From an uncultured Lachnospiraceae bacterium (GTDB lineage Bacteria; Bacillota; Clostridia; Lachnospirales; Lachnospiraceae), in NCBI GenBank assembly GCA_902761665.1, contig CACWLA010000010.1, positions 1-59,983 of the forward strand: 59,983 nt of DNA, in the 5' to 3' direction. Numbering within the stretch: position 1 is the first letter of the stretch; every line of letters begins with the position of its first letter. Below the pieces are notes generated by a model, which saw only the letters and a list, made by a program, of their open reading frames with translations, was not told the origin of the DNA and did not search any database. Shown here piece after piece: positions 42,628 through 51,341 of the stretch. A program made the translations under genes and the position numbers.

Positions 42628-44442
42628 ATGGCCGCATATTACCCCGATGAACTGATCGAAGAGGTCCGCAGCCGCAGCGATATCGTTGCGGTCGTCGGCA
42701 CGAGGGTCAAACTCACGAAGAGAGGCGCCAACTACTGGGCCTGCTGTCCCTTCCACAGTGAAAAGACCCCTTCTTTCAGTGTGTCGCAGAACAAGCAGAT
42801 GTACTACTGCTTCGGCTGCGGCGCCGGGGGAAATGTGGTCACCTTTCTGATGAATTACGAGAGCTACACCTTCCCGCAAGCCCTCGAATACCTTGCGGAA
42901 CGCGCCGGCATCACCCTGCCGAAGCGTGAAATGACCGGTGAGGAAAAGAGCCGCGAAGGCCTCCGCTCGAGACTCCTTGAGATCAACGGCGAAGCCGCGA
43001 AATTCTACTATTACCAGCTGCGCCAGCCGGTCGGAAAGCCCGGCATGGATTACCTGACGAGACGCGGCCTTTCCGCGGAGACCATGCGCCGCTTCGGGCT
43101 GGGCTATGCCCCCGACGAAGGCTACTACAGCCAGGTCCTGTACCGCTTCCTGAGCGCGAAAGGCTTTACCGACGAGGAACTGCGGACGAGCGGCCTCGTG
43201 CGCTTCAAGGAAGGGCGCGGTGCCTACGATTTCTTCCGCGGCAAGGTCATGTACCCGATCATGGACAAGAACAGCCGCGTCATCGGTTTCGGGGGGCGCG
43301 TCCTGGACGGAAGCCTGCCGAAATACATGAATACGCCGGAAACGCCGCTCTTTGACAAGAGCAGGAACCTGTACGGCCTCTTTGCCGCGAAGCTGACGAA
43401 GCGGCCGTATCTGCTGCTGATGGAAGGCTACATGGACGTCATTGCCCTGCACCAGGCCGGGATCGACTGTGCCGTGGCTTCGCTCGGCACGGCCCTTACC
43501 GAAGGGCACGCGCGCCTTCTGAAGCGCCACACCGACCACGTCATCCTGACCTACGACAGCGACGCCGCCGGGACCAAGGCCGCGATGCGCGCGATCCCCA
43601 TCCTGCGCACGGCCGGCTTCAATATCCGCGTGCTGGATCTTAAGCCCTACAAGGATCCGGACGAACTTATCGTCCACGAGGGCGCGGCGGCCTACGAGGA
43701 ACGCATCCGAAATGCCGTCAACTTCTTCCTCTTTCAGTCGGATGTATGGAAGAAGGAATTCGATCTGAGCGACCCGGCCGGCCTGACTGCGTATTTCCGC
43801 CGCCTGGCTGAGGAACTGACGACCTTCTCAGACGAACTGGAGCGGGAGAACTACCTGAACGCGGTGTGCGAGCGGCAGAAGATCGACCCCGCCCTGCTTC
43901 GGAAGATGATGAACCGCATCGGCAACAGGCAGATGGCGAAGGAACCCGACTACGGTGAAGAACCGGATGAGAATGCCCTGGTGACCCAGAGCGGCCGCAG
44001 GAAGGAAAAGGACGAGGGCCTGCTCGTGGCAGCGCAGATGCTCTTAAACTGGGCAGCCTGCTCCGGGGCGGCACCTTCCCGCATCCGCGCGCTTCTCGAA
44101 GAAGACGACATGCCGACGGAGACCTACAGGGACGTTTACCGGCGCATCCTGAGCGAGAAGGAGAATAAAGGCAGGGTCCTGCCCGCCTCGATCCTGAACC
44201 GCTACCTTGAAGACGAAGCGCAGAGCAAGGAAGCCGCGGCGATCTTCAGCAAGGGCTTCCCGGAGGAAACGCCCGCGGAGGAAAAGGCGCGCATCCTGAC
44301 CGAGTCCTTAAGGCGCCTGCGCCGCGAGCGCCTGAACCGCGAGCTTCGCGAGGCTGACAGCGCGGTGAAGATCCAGCAGCTCGCGAAAGACAGACAGAGC
44401 GTTTACCGGCTGACCGTCACGGCAGCCGATACGGAAGAATAA
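42628..44442 (+). CDS. dnaG: DNA primase
   Basis: 604 residues: CHC2 zinc-binding domain (YWACCPFHSEKTPSFSV and MYYCFGCGAGGNVVTF, about 37-75), primase core with MYPIMDKNSRVIGFGGRVLD, TOPRIM motif LLMEGYMDVIALHQAG (about 265) and TYDSDAAGTKAA, and a C-terminal DnaB-interacting region. It makes Okazaki primers with DnaB (32083). The start has no clear Shine-Dalgarno sequence and lies nine bases after the lipase stop, so coupling is likely. The usual partner rpoD does not follow. Confidence 0.96.
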   Translation: MAAYYPDELIEEVRSRSDIVAVVGTRVKLTKRGANYWACCPFHSEKTPSFSVSQNKQMYYCFGCGAGGNVVTFLMNYESYTFPQALEYLAERAGITLPKREMTGEEKSREGLRSRLLEINGEAAKFYYYQLRQPVGKPGMDYLTRRGLSAETMRRFGLGYAPDEGYYSQVLYRFLSAKGFTDEELRTSGLVRFKEGRGAYDFFRGKVMYPIMDKNSRVIGFGGRVLDGSLPKYMNTPETPLFDKSRNLYGLFAAKLTKRPYLLLMEGYMDVIALHQAGIDCAVASLGTALTEGHARLLKRHTDHVILTYDSDAAGTKAAMRAIPILRTAGFNIRVLDLKPYKDPDELIVHEGAAAYEERIRNAVNFFLFQSDVWKKEFDLSDPAGLTAYFRRLAEELTTFSDELERENYLNAVCERQKIDPALLRKMMNRIGNRQMAKEPDYGEEPDENALVTQSGRRKEKDEGLLVAAQMLLNWAACSGAAPSRIRALLEEDDMPTETYRDVYRRILSEKENKGRVLPASILNRYLEDEAQSKEAAAIFSKGFPEETPAEEKARILTESLRRLRRERLNRELREADSAVKIQQLAKDRQSVYRLTVTAADTEE

Positions 44443-44478
44443 AGGCGCCCGGCATTCCGGACGCAGGGAGGAAACATC

Positions 44479-45135
44479 ATGAAACTCGAAGAGATCCTGC
44501 AGGCCTGTGACCATACCCTGCTGAAACCTGAATCCACCTGGGAACAGATCCGCCAGATCTGCGACGACGGCATGAAGTATCACACGGCGTCCGTCTGCAT
44601 CCCGGCCTCTTTCGTGAAGCAGGCGAAGGAATACGTGGGCGACAGGCTGAAGATCTGCACGGTCATCGGCTTCCCGAACGGCTATTCCACCACGAAGGTA
44701 AAGCTGATCGAAACGCTCGATGCGGTCGACAACGGCGCGGATGAGATCGACATGGTCATCAACATCGGCTGGGTCAAGGAAGGCGCTTACGACAAGGTCT
44801 ACGACGAGATCCGCCGTCTGCGTCTGGCACTGCCGGACAAGATCCTGAAGGTCATCATCGAGACCTGCCTGCTGACCGACGAAGAGAAGATCGAGATGTG
44901 CCGCGTGGTCTCGAAGTCCGGTGCGGACTTCATCAAGACCTCGACCGGTTTCTCGACCGGCGGCGCGACCAGGGAAGACGTGGCCCTGTTCAAGCAGTAC
45001 GTCTCGCCCGGCGTCGGCATCAAGGCGGCCGGCGGCATCGCCGACCTGAAGGATGCGGAAGACTTCCTGAAACTCGGTGCGACCCGCCTCGGCACGAGCC
45101 GCCTCGTGAAGATCGCGAAGGAACAGGGATTATGA
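44479..45135 (+). CDS. deoC: Deoxyribose-phosphate aldolase
   Basis: 218 residues. Class I aldolase: [45 protein letters not shown] and the Schiff-base Lys in [20 protein letters not shown]. It splits deoxyribose 5-phosphate to acetaldehyde and glyceraldehyde 3-phosphate. First of the deoC-cdd-pdp salvage set. RBS AGGGAGG. Confidence 0.96.
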   Translation: MKLEEILQACDHTLLKPESTWEQIRQICDDGMKYHTASVCIPASFVKQAKEYVGDRLKICTVIGFPNGYSTTKVKLIETLDAVDNGADEIDMVINIGWVKEGAYDKVYDEIRRLRLALPDKILKVIIETCLLTDEEKIEMCRVVSKSGADFIKTSTGFSTGGATREDVALFKQYVSPGVGIKAAGGIADLKDAEDFLKLGATRLGTSRLVKIAKEQGL

Positions 45136-45536
45136 GAGACAGCACGCTGATCAAGAAGTGCCTGGAGGCGCGGAAGAGTGCCTACGTTCCGTATTCGCAT
45201 TTTGCGGTAGGGGCAGCGCTCCTGTGCGCGGACGGCAAGGTCTATACCGGCTGCAACATTGAAAATGCATCGTTTTCGCCGACGGTCTGCGCGGAGCGGA
45301 CGGCCTTCTTCAAGGCGGTCAGCGAAGGGCATAAGGATTTTGAGGCGATCGCCATCTGCGGCGCGCCCGACAGTGAGGAGCCGACGGTCATCTGCCCGCC
45401 CTGCGGCGTCTGCCGCCAGGTGATGCAGGAATTCTGCAGACCGGATTTCCGCGTGATCCTCTACGGATCCGAAGGAAGGACGAAAGTCTATACGCTGAGC
45501 GAGATCATGCCGCTCCGCTTTGATCTCATGGACTGA
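45132..45536 (+). CDS. cdd: Cytidine deaminase
   Basis: 134 residues: small tetrameric type with [15 protein letters not shown], the zinc and catalytic motif [10 protein letters not shown] (Cys53, Glu55) and [14 protein letters not shown]. Converts cytidine and deoxycytidine to uridine and deoxyuridine, feeding the phosphorylase downstream. Starts on the ATGA shared with deoC. Confidence 0.95.
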   Translation: MRDSTLIKKCLEARKSAYVPYSHFAVGAALLCADGKVYTGCNIENASFSPTVCAERTAFFKAVSEGHKDFEAIAICGAPDSEEPTVICPPCGVCRQVMQEFCRPDFRVILYGSEGRTKVYTLSEIMPLRFDLMD

Positions 45537-45654
45537 GGCGTTTTACTGCCTCGCAGCCGGGACGAAACCTTTCTCAGAGCGATTCACATTCGTTCAAATG
45601 CTCTTCGAAAGCTTTGTCCCGCTCTGCTCGGCACCGAAAACGGGGGAAGCAATA

Positions 45655-46956
45655 ATGAGAATGGTTGATTTGATCCATAAGAAACGCCGCGGGGAGGAAC
45701 TGACGGACGAAGAAATCCGTTTCTTCGTAAGCGGCGTCACCGACGGTTCGCTCCCTGATTACCAGATCAGCGCCTTCTGCATGGCGGTGGTCTTCCAGAG
45801 CATGAGCGACCGCGAGATCGCGACGCTCACCGACGCGATGGCACATTCGGGCGACGAGATCGATCTCTCCGAATTCGGCACGCTCTCCGTGGATAAGCAT
45901 TCCACCGGCGGCGTGGGCGACAAGACCAGCCTGATCCTCGCCCCGATCGTGGCCGCCTGCGGTGCGAAGACGGCGAAGATGTCCGGCCGCGGCCTCGGCC
46001 ATACCGGCGGGACCGTGGACAAACTGGAATCCATCCCCGGCTACCGCGTCGAACTGTCCATCGAGGATTTCCTGAAGCAGAGCCGCGACATCGGCGTCTG
46101 CGTGATTGGCCAGAGCGCGGATCTTGCGCCGGCGGACAAACGGCTTTACGCTCTCCGCGACGTGACCGCGACCGTCGAAGCCATCCCGCTCATCGTCTCC
46201 AGCATCATGTCGAAGAAACTTGCGGCCGGCGCGCATTCCATCGTGCTGGACGTGACCGTCGGGAGCGGCGCCTTCATGAAGGACATCGCCTCCGCCGAAG
46301 TGCTGGCGCGGAAGATGGTCGAGATCGGCCGCCGCTGCGGGCGGAACATGGCCGCCGTCATCAGCAACATGGACGAACCGCTCGGCCACGCGATCGGGAA
46401 CCTTCTTGAAGTGGAAGAGGCTGTCGGCGTACTGAAGGGCGAGGTAAAGGGCGACGTTTACGAGGTCTCCCTGGAACTTGCCGCGGCCATGCTGTCGTTA
46501 GTCTTCGGGATCTCCCATGAAGAGGCGCGGAAGCGGGCGGACGAGTCCATCGCTTCCGGGAAGGCCTTCGATAAATTCAAGGAATGGATCGCCTACCAGG
46601 GCGGCGACACCGCCTGCCTCGACGATACGGCGAAGATGGCGAGAGCCCGTTTTGCCCACGAGGTGAAAGCACCGAAGGGCGGCTACATCACCCGCATGGA
46701 GACCGAGGCGATCGGCAATGCGGCGGGGCTTCTCGGCGCCGGCCGCATGGTGAAGAGCGATCCGATCGATCCGACCGCCGGCATCGTGCTCGCGAAGAAG
46801 ACGGGAGAGAAGGTGAAGAAGGGCGACGTCCTCTGCACGCTCTATGCCGACCGCGAAGAACTTTTCCCGGCGGCGGAGAAAGCCTTCCTCGGGAGCCTTT
46901 CCTTCGGCAGGACCAAGCCCGCACCCGAACCGCTCATTTACAAGATCATCCGTTAA
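45655..46956 (+). CDS. pdp: Pyrimidine-nucleoside phosphorylase
   Basis: 433 residues. DLIHKKRRGEELTDEEI at the N-terminus, SVDKHSTGGVGDKTSLILAP as the phosphate site, KMSGRGLGHTGGTVDKLESI and the C-terminal hammerhead-like domain GAGRMVKSDPIDPTAGIVL. It phosphorolyses uridine, deoxyuridine and thymidine to base plus (deoxy)ribose 1-phosphate. The ATG at 45655 follows GGGGGAAG; a longer in-frame extension overlaps cdd and is rejected. The 118-base gap after cdd shows no clear promoter. Confidence 0.95.
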   Translation: MRMVDLIHKKRRGEELTDEEIRFFVSGVTDGSLPDYQISAFCMAVVFQSMSDREIATLTDAMAHSGDEIDLSEFGTLSVDKHSTGGVGDKTSLILAPIVAACGAKTAKMSGRGLGHTGGTVDKLESIPGYRVELSIEDFLKQSRDIGVCVIGQSADLAPADKRLYALRDVTATVEAIPLIVSSIMSKKLAAGAHSIVLDVTVGSGAFMKDIASAEVLARKMVEIGRRCGRNMAAVISNMDEPLGHAIGNLLEVEEAVGVLKGEVKGDVYEVSLELAAAMLSLVFGISHEEARKRADESIASGKAFDKFKEWIAYQGGDTACLDDTAKMARARFAHEVKAPKGGYITRMETEAIGNAAGLLGAGRMVKSDPIDPTAGIVLAKKTGEKVKKGDVLCTLYADREELFPAAEKAFLGSLSFGRTKPAPEPLIYKIIR

Positions 46957-46974
46957 GCTGAAGCTTGCACGCTG

Positions 46975-47007
46975 TGTCATTGCAGGAGCGAAGCGAGACG
47001 GCAATAT
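46975..47007. repeat. Interspersed intergenic repeat (GTCATTGC...GCGAAGCGA...GCAAT type)
   Basis: TGTCATTGCAGGAGCGAAGC followed by GAGACGGCAATAT closely matches a short dyad repeat seen in many bacterial genomes (GTCATTGCGAGGAGCGAAGCG...GCAAT). It sits just before the pdp terminator. Confidence 0.6.
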
Positions 47008-47011
47008 CACA

Positions 47012-47056
47012 AAAAAGGACGCGCTGCAGCGATTCATGCTGCTGCGCGTCCCTTTT
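47012..47056. terminator. Terminator between pdp and the 716-residue orphan gene
   Basis: AAAAAAGGACGCGCTGCAGC pairs with GCTGCTGCGCGTCCCTTTT. Good in both directions; the sequence, including the loop ATTCAT, is close to the terminator at 1758-1833. Confidence 0.85.
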
Positions 47057-47087
47057 GCTTCTCTGAGGTTTTTCCGTTTCTGCCGGC

Positions 47088-49238
47088 TCAGGCCTTCGGA
47101 CCGCTCAAATACCCGAGGTCAAATCCGGTGTTCAGCGGATCGAGTTCTTCTTCCTGCTGCCCGTTTTTCCGGCCTTTCTGATTCTGTCTGTTCAGTTCCG
47201 GATTGCCTTTTGCATCAGCGCCCTTTCCTTTGCTGATCGCCTTCATACCGTTGATCACCAGGTCGGTCCCCATGTATTTCGGGTTATTTTCCATGACAAG
47301 GGCCCTGTTCAGTTCTTTGGTGTCCAGCATCGCCAGCCCGTCCTTCTTCACGATCTCGGCAGCGATCTTCTTCATGCCGTTCACGCCGTCTTCGTCGGAG
47401 AGGTCGATGATGGTATCGGGATGCACGTTGAATTCGCCGTAGCGCCCGCCCATCAGTGTGGCGGCCTGGTCGTAGTAGAACTTGCCTGCCGGCGGCATGG
47501 GACGTTCTTCCGGATGCTTCGCGTAGTACTTCGTCTGCTCCGCAGACAGCACAAGCTTATTCTTGACGGCAACGTTAAGCAGTCTCTGCGTCTCGGCTTT
47601 GTGCGGATCTCCGTTCTTTTTCTTCTCCATGGCGTTCTCGCTGAACATTTTGGATTCCATCAGGTTGGCCAGAACGATCTCCTCGGCGCATTTCTGCTTC
47701 TCTGCCTCAGTCAGGACCGTCTCGTTCTGTACGGCCTTCGCGAGCTTCAGCTTGGCCTGCATTCTGTCGCTGTCAGCCTTGCTCATGGCGGACAGGCCTT
47801 TCACTGCCTGCATGTCACCTTCTTCCAGACCGTATTTCTCAGTCGCCAGCTTCATCAGAGCAGGGTCACGCTCCAGAAGGTCCACGGTGCATTTGGCAAA
47901 GTCGCACTGGTTGTAAAGGTTGCAGCCGATATTCTTATCGCGCTCCATGGTATCCTGAGTGATGGCCGTGATGCCGCGGGCGATGGCTTCCGCGAGCGGT
48001 TCCTTATTGCCCTGCTTATATTGATCCAGTGCGTCGAACACGTCGAGCCTGGCCGGATTGACCGCAGCTCCCAGATACTTTCCGTGATTTCCGCGGAGGT
48101 CACCCTTCATCAGGTCCGTCGTCACCATTGTCGTACAGGAATTCGAGACGATCTCCTCCGCTCTTTTCTGATCATAACCGAGGCTTACGATCGTTTTGAC
48201 AGCGGTCGCATCGTATTCCGGGGTCAGCTTATAGCCCGAAAGCGCGTTCTTCGGCATCAGCGAGAAGGCGTTGACCAGGCCGCAGTATTCGTCCTGCGAA
48301 AGCGGCTTGCCGCCGATGGAATAATCCTCGATCTTCTTATTGATCTTCTGCAGTTTGTCGAAATCGGCTTTCCGGTAAAAGTGGTTCGTTGTCAGAGGAT
48401 TATCGCGGCCTTCTTTTTCGGCGTCTTCCTTGATCTTTTTATAATATGCCGAATCATGGTCGTACTCCGGATGGTAGACCGGCTCCGGTGCCGTATGGTC
48501 ACGGTACACCTGCTTGCCGACGTCTTTGTAGGAGATATCTCTGTTGAGAGTCGAGATCACACCGTCGAGTTCCTTTTTATCCGTTTGATCCTGTACTCTT
48601 GCTTCCGCTGCGCGGACCTCAGTCATCTCTCCCTGCATTCTCTCATCCGTCCTCGTTCTGCGGACGGCATCGAAGGTCTTCTTCAGCGCTTCCCTCTGCC
48701 GGTAGATCTCACAGTCGCGCTTCCGGTAGCCGCTGATAAGGTAGTTGATCGCGCGGGTAAACCAGTTGGGTCTGCGGTAAACGTGGTTCACGTTATCGGC
48801 AGTCCTTGCCTCGGGGATCTCATCCGTTTTGATGGGCTTGCTGACAAACAGTTCCGGCCTGAACGAGTGGACGCTCGCGCCGATCTGGACGGGATCCTTG
48901 CTGCCGGCCGGGTAGGCGAAAAGGTTGCCGAGCTGGGCCTGGTACCAGAAATCCGGGCTGCCGATGGTGATGCCTGCTTTGGCCAGATCGACCTGCTGCT
49001 CCACACCCTGCTCGTCCTTCTGCATGATGAACATGCTCGGGACACCGTTCTTCATCGGCGCCCGGCCGTTTTGATCCAACTCGATCCCGAGACGGTCCAG
49101 CATCTTGAGGTTTGTGTTCAGGAATGTGAGTTTCGCTTCGCTGATCGCATTCGCGGGAATGAGCACGTTCGGGTCGACCGTGTGGCTTTCATAACGCTTT
49201 CTCGGCTGTTCATACAGATTTTTCGGATCGTACGGCAT
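47088..49238 (-). CDS. Large uncharacterised helical protein
   Basis: 716 residues, not recognised. No signal peptide, membrane helix or enzyme motif. The N-terminus has YDPKNLYEQPRKRYES and LIPANAISEAKLTFLN; residues 180-330 are charged and helical (YRQREALKKTFDAVRR, ADFDKLQKINKKIEDYS); a central part has NSCTTMVTTDLMKGDLRG and NIGCNLYNQCDFAKC with several cysteines; the C-terminal 35 residues are Gln/Asn/Lys-rich and disordered. Its own promoter and terminators make it monocistronic. ATG after AGGAGA. Could be a structural or secreted-without-signal protein; no function is claimed. Confidence 0.75.
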   Translation of the reverse strand: MPYDPKNLYEQPRKRYESHTVDPNVLIPANAISEAKLTFLNTNLKMLDRLGIELDQNGRAPMKNGVPSMFIMQKDEQGVEQQVDLAKAGITIGSPDFWYQAQLGNLFAYPAGSKDPVQIGASVHSFRPELFVSKPIKTDEIPEARTADNVNHVYRRPNWFTRAINYLISGYRKRDCEIYRQREALKKTFDAVRRTRTDERMQGEMTEVRAAEARVQDQTDKKELDGVISTLNRDISYKDVGKQVYRDHTAPEPVYHPEYDHDSAYYKKIKEDAEKEGRDNPLTTNHFYRKADFDKLQKINKKIEDYSIGGKPLSQDEYCGLVNAFSLMPKNALSGYKLTPEYDATAVKTIVSLGYDQKRAEEIVSNSCTTMVTTDLMKGDLRGNHGKYLGAAVNPARLDVFDALDQYKQGNKEPLAEAIARGITAITQDTMERDKNIGCNLYNQCDFAKCTVDLLERDPALMKLATEKYGLEEGDMQAVKGLSAMSKADSDRMQAKLKLAKAVQNETVLTEAEKQKCAEEIVLANLMESKMFSENAMEKKKNGDPHKAETQRLLNVAVKNKLVLSAEQTKYYAKHPEERPMPPAGKFYYDQAATLMGGRYGEFNVHPDTIIDLSDEDGVNGMKKIAAEIVKKDGLAMLDTKELNRALVMENNPKYMGTDLVINGMKAISKGKGADAKGNPELNRQNQKGRKNGQQEEELDPLNTGFDLGYLSGPKA

Positions 49239-49303
49239 ATTCTTTGTCTCCTGCCATTTTTATTGCTTTCCTGCAGCACGGGAATATCCCCGCTGCCGGT
49301 TTC

Positions 49304-49332
49304 ATCATAAACAGGCCGGCCGCAATTTTCAA
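49304..49332 (-). promoter_or_regulatory. Promoter of the 716-residue orphan gene
   Basis: Minus strand TTGAAA (49327-49332), 17 bases, TATGAT (49304-49309); the leader is about 60 bases. Confidence 0.7.
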
Positions 49333-49379
49333 CACTTTTGCCGAAGGAGCATAAAAACGGCATAAATGCCGGACATACG

Positions 49380-49407
49380 AAAAGACCGCCCTTGCAGGCG
49401 GTCTTTT
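49380..49407 (-). terminator. Terminator of the thyA-folA-lipoprotein operon
   Basis: AAAAGACCGCC / GGCGGTCTTTT perfect stem with a six-base loop; T residues follow on the minus strand. Confidence 0.85.
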
Positions 49408-49438
49408 GCCTCATGTGCGGCAGCCCGGAGCCGGTCTG

Positions 49439-49924
49439 TCAGTCCGCAAACGTTATCGCGTGGGCCCATTCGCTGAAGACGGCAAAATTCTTATCGTAGC
49501 GGTTCTTCGCGCAGAAGAACTGCACGCCCCAGAAAGCGTCCTCCGACTCAAAATGCGCCGTGTAATAGCGGTAGTTCAGCTCGCTCCGGAAGTTGTATTC
49601 GTAGTAGGGAATGTCGCCGTCGTGCTTGATCTCATCGATCGTGCGGCCGCTCTGTACGGTCGCCGACCTCGTCAGCTCAGCGTAATCGTCGGCCGTCTTT
49701 ATCGTATCTGGCAGCTGCGATTTGTCCTCGCGGAGGACGATCACGCCGATGGCCTCGCGGTTGGATTTCAGGATGCCGGTGTAGATCTCGTGCGTTCCTT
49801 CCTTGAAGGAGTCGTCCAGCGTGAGCCGCATCTCCTTGATCTCAAATACCTTTTTCTCCGGCGCCGCGCAGCCCGTGCAGCAGAGCACAAGCAGCAGGGC
49901 GAGCAGCAGACATCTGATCTTCAA
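49439..49924 (-). CDS. Uncharacterised lipoprotein
   Basis: 161 residues. Signal peptide MKIRCLLLALLLVLCCTGC with a lipobox ending CTGC, then AAPEKK; mature domain about 140 residues with TLDDSFKEGTHEIYTGILKS and YYTAHFESEDAFWGVQFFCA. I choose the TTG at 49924, which overlaps the folA stop (TTGA) and has AAGGAG seven bases upstream; an ATG seven codons earlier lies inside folA. Anchored to the outer face of the membrane; function unknown. Third gene after thyA and folA. Confidence 0.75.
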   Translation of the reverse strand: MKIRCLLLALLLVLCCTGCAAPEKKVFEIKEMRLTLDDSFKEGTHEIYTGILKSNREAIGVIVLREDKSQLPDTIKTADDYAELTRSATVQSGRTIDEIKHDGDIPYYEYNFRSELNYRYYTAHFESEDAFWGVQFFCAKNRYDKNFAVFSEWAHAITFAD

Positions 49925-50430
49925 TGGGTTCTCCTTCTGCGCCATACCGTAAAGCGGTACACGGCGCCGTTTTCTTCAGCGTGCGGTTCGGAAGCCGATT
50001 CCAGGACCCAGCTGCGCTTTTTCGACAGGTCGGGATAGAAGACGGTCGGCACGATGGGCGGCTCCGTCTCCACCATGGTGACGTAGGCTGTCTCACAGTC
50101 CGGAAGGAGCTTTTCATAGATCTCGCCGCCGCCGATGACGAAGAAGTGTTCGTCGGGTCTTGCCGCGACCAGGCGTCTCAGCGCCGCGAGCGAATGCACG
50201 ACGGTCACGCCCCCGGGCTGATAGCTTCTGTTCCGCGTGATCACGATGTTTTCCCTCCCCGGAAGCGGTTTTCCGCCCGGGAAGGACTCAAGCGTTTTCC
50301 GCCCCATGATGACCGGATGCCCGAGCGTGACGCTTCTGAAATATTTCAGGTCGCCGGGCAGGCGGTAGAGCATGCCCTTTCCGTCGCCGATGCCCCAGTC
50401 CGGGCTTACGGCCACGATAGCCGATACCAT
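49921..50430 (-). CDS. folA: Dihydrofolate reductase
   Basis: 169 residues: SAIVAVSPDWGIGDGKGMLY, PGDLKYFRSVTLGHPVIMGRKT, LPGRENIVITR and FVIGGGEIYEKLLP. NADPH-dependent reduction of dihydrofolate, replacing what thymidylate synthase, encoded just upstream, oxidises. Starts eight bases after thyA with a GAGG site. Confidence 0.95.
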   Translation of the reverse strand: MVSAIVAVSPDWGIGDGKGMLYRLPGDLKYFRSVTLGHPVIMGRKTLESFPGGKPLPGRENIVITRNRSYQPGGVTVVHSLAALRRLVAARPDEHFFVIGGGEIYEKLLPDCETAYVTMVETEPPIVPTVFYPDLSKKRSWVLESASEPHAEENGAVYRFTVWRRRRTH

Positions 50431-50438
50431 GGCGCGCC

Positions 50439-51269
50439 TCAGATCGCGACCGGGATCTTCGCGGTGAAGGGATGGTACTGATAATCCTCGACCTTGAAGG
50501 AATCCTTGGTGAACTGATAGAAATCGGTGACCGAGGGATCAAGCGTCACCTTCGGTGCCGGGAACGGTTCCTTCTCGATCATTTCTCGGACCAGGTCGAC
50601 GTGACGGTCGTAGATGTGGCAGTCGGCGATCACGTGCACGAATTCGCCGGGCTCAAGGCCGGCCACCTGAGCCATCATCATGGTCAGCATCGCGTACTGG
50701 CAGGTGTTCCAGTTGTTCGCGGTCAGCATGTCCTGCGAGCGCTGGTTCAGGATCGCGTTCAGCTTCTTTCCGCTCACGTTGAAGGTCATGCTGTAGGCGC
50801 AGGGGTAAAGACCCATTTCAGACAGGTCGTGATGGTTGTAGATGTTCGTGAGGATGCGGCGGCTGGCCGGATTGTTCTTCAGATCGTAGATCACGCGGTC
50901 GACCTGGTCGAACCAGCCCTCGGCGTATTTGTGCTTCACGCCCAGCTGGTAGCCGTAGGCCTTGCCGATCGTGCCGTTCTCGTCAGCCCAGGAATCCCAG
51001 ATATGGCTGCCGAGCTCGTGGATGTCGTTGGACTTCTTCTGCCAGATCCACAGCAGTTCGTCCAGAGCGGACTTCCACGCCGTGCGGCGGAGCGTCATCA
51101 TGGGGAATTCCTTGGAGAGGTCGTAGCGGTCCACGACCCCGAAGATCTTGACGGTATGGGCAGGCGTGCCGTCTTCCCAGCGCGGGCGCACCTCGTAATC
51201 GGTATCCCAGACGCCGTTTTCCAGGATATTCCGGCAGTTTTTGATGAATAATTCGTCTGCGTAACTCAT
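50439..51269 (-). CDS. thyA: Thymidylate synthase
   Basis: 276 residues. Catalytic Cys157 in GLYPCAYSMTF, dUMP-binding RSQDMLTANNWNTCQYAML and IADCHIYDRHVDLV. Methylates dUMP to dTMP with methylene-tetrahydrofolate. Conserved segments LRRTAWKSALDELLWIWQKK and SRRILTNIYNHHDL follow the Bacillus thyA-A-like or Clostridia form. The ATG at 51269 has GGAGGTCTGTCC; the upstream in-frame extension lies in the leader and is rejected. Confidence 0.95.
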   Translation of the reverse strand: MSYADELFIKNCRNILENGVWDTDYEVRPRWEDGTPAHTVKIFGVVDRYDLSKEFPMMTLRRTAWKSALDELLWIWQKKSNDIHELGSHIWDSWADENGTIGKAYGYQLGVKHKYAEGWFDQVDRVIYDLKNNPASRRILTNIYNHHDLSEMGLYPCAYSMTFNVSGKKLNAILNQRSQDMLTANNWNTCQYAMLTMMMAQVAGLEPGEFVHVIADCHIYDRHVDLVREMIEKEPFPAPKVTLDPSVTDFYQFTKDSFKVEDYQYHPFTAKIPVAI

Positions 51270-51299
51270 GGACAGACCTCCTCGTATTTCTGACATAAA

Positions 51300-51328
51300 A
51301 GTATAACGCAGAACGCGGGAAAGTACAA
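51300..51328 (-). promoter_or_regulatory. Promoter of thyA-folA-lipoprotein
   Basis: Minus strand TTGTAC (51323-51328), 17 bases, TATACT (51300-51305), directly after the upstream permease gene. Confidence 0.75.
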
Positions 51329-51341
51329 GAGCGGGAGAACG

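Noticed and set aside
47421-49310. Plus-strand reading frame of 629 codons opposite the orphan protein
   Set aside because: Considered because the orphan protein is itself unrecognised. The minus frame has a proper promoter, ribosome site and normal protein composition, while the plus frame is Leu/Arg/His-rich with no ribosome site.
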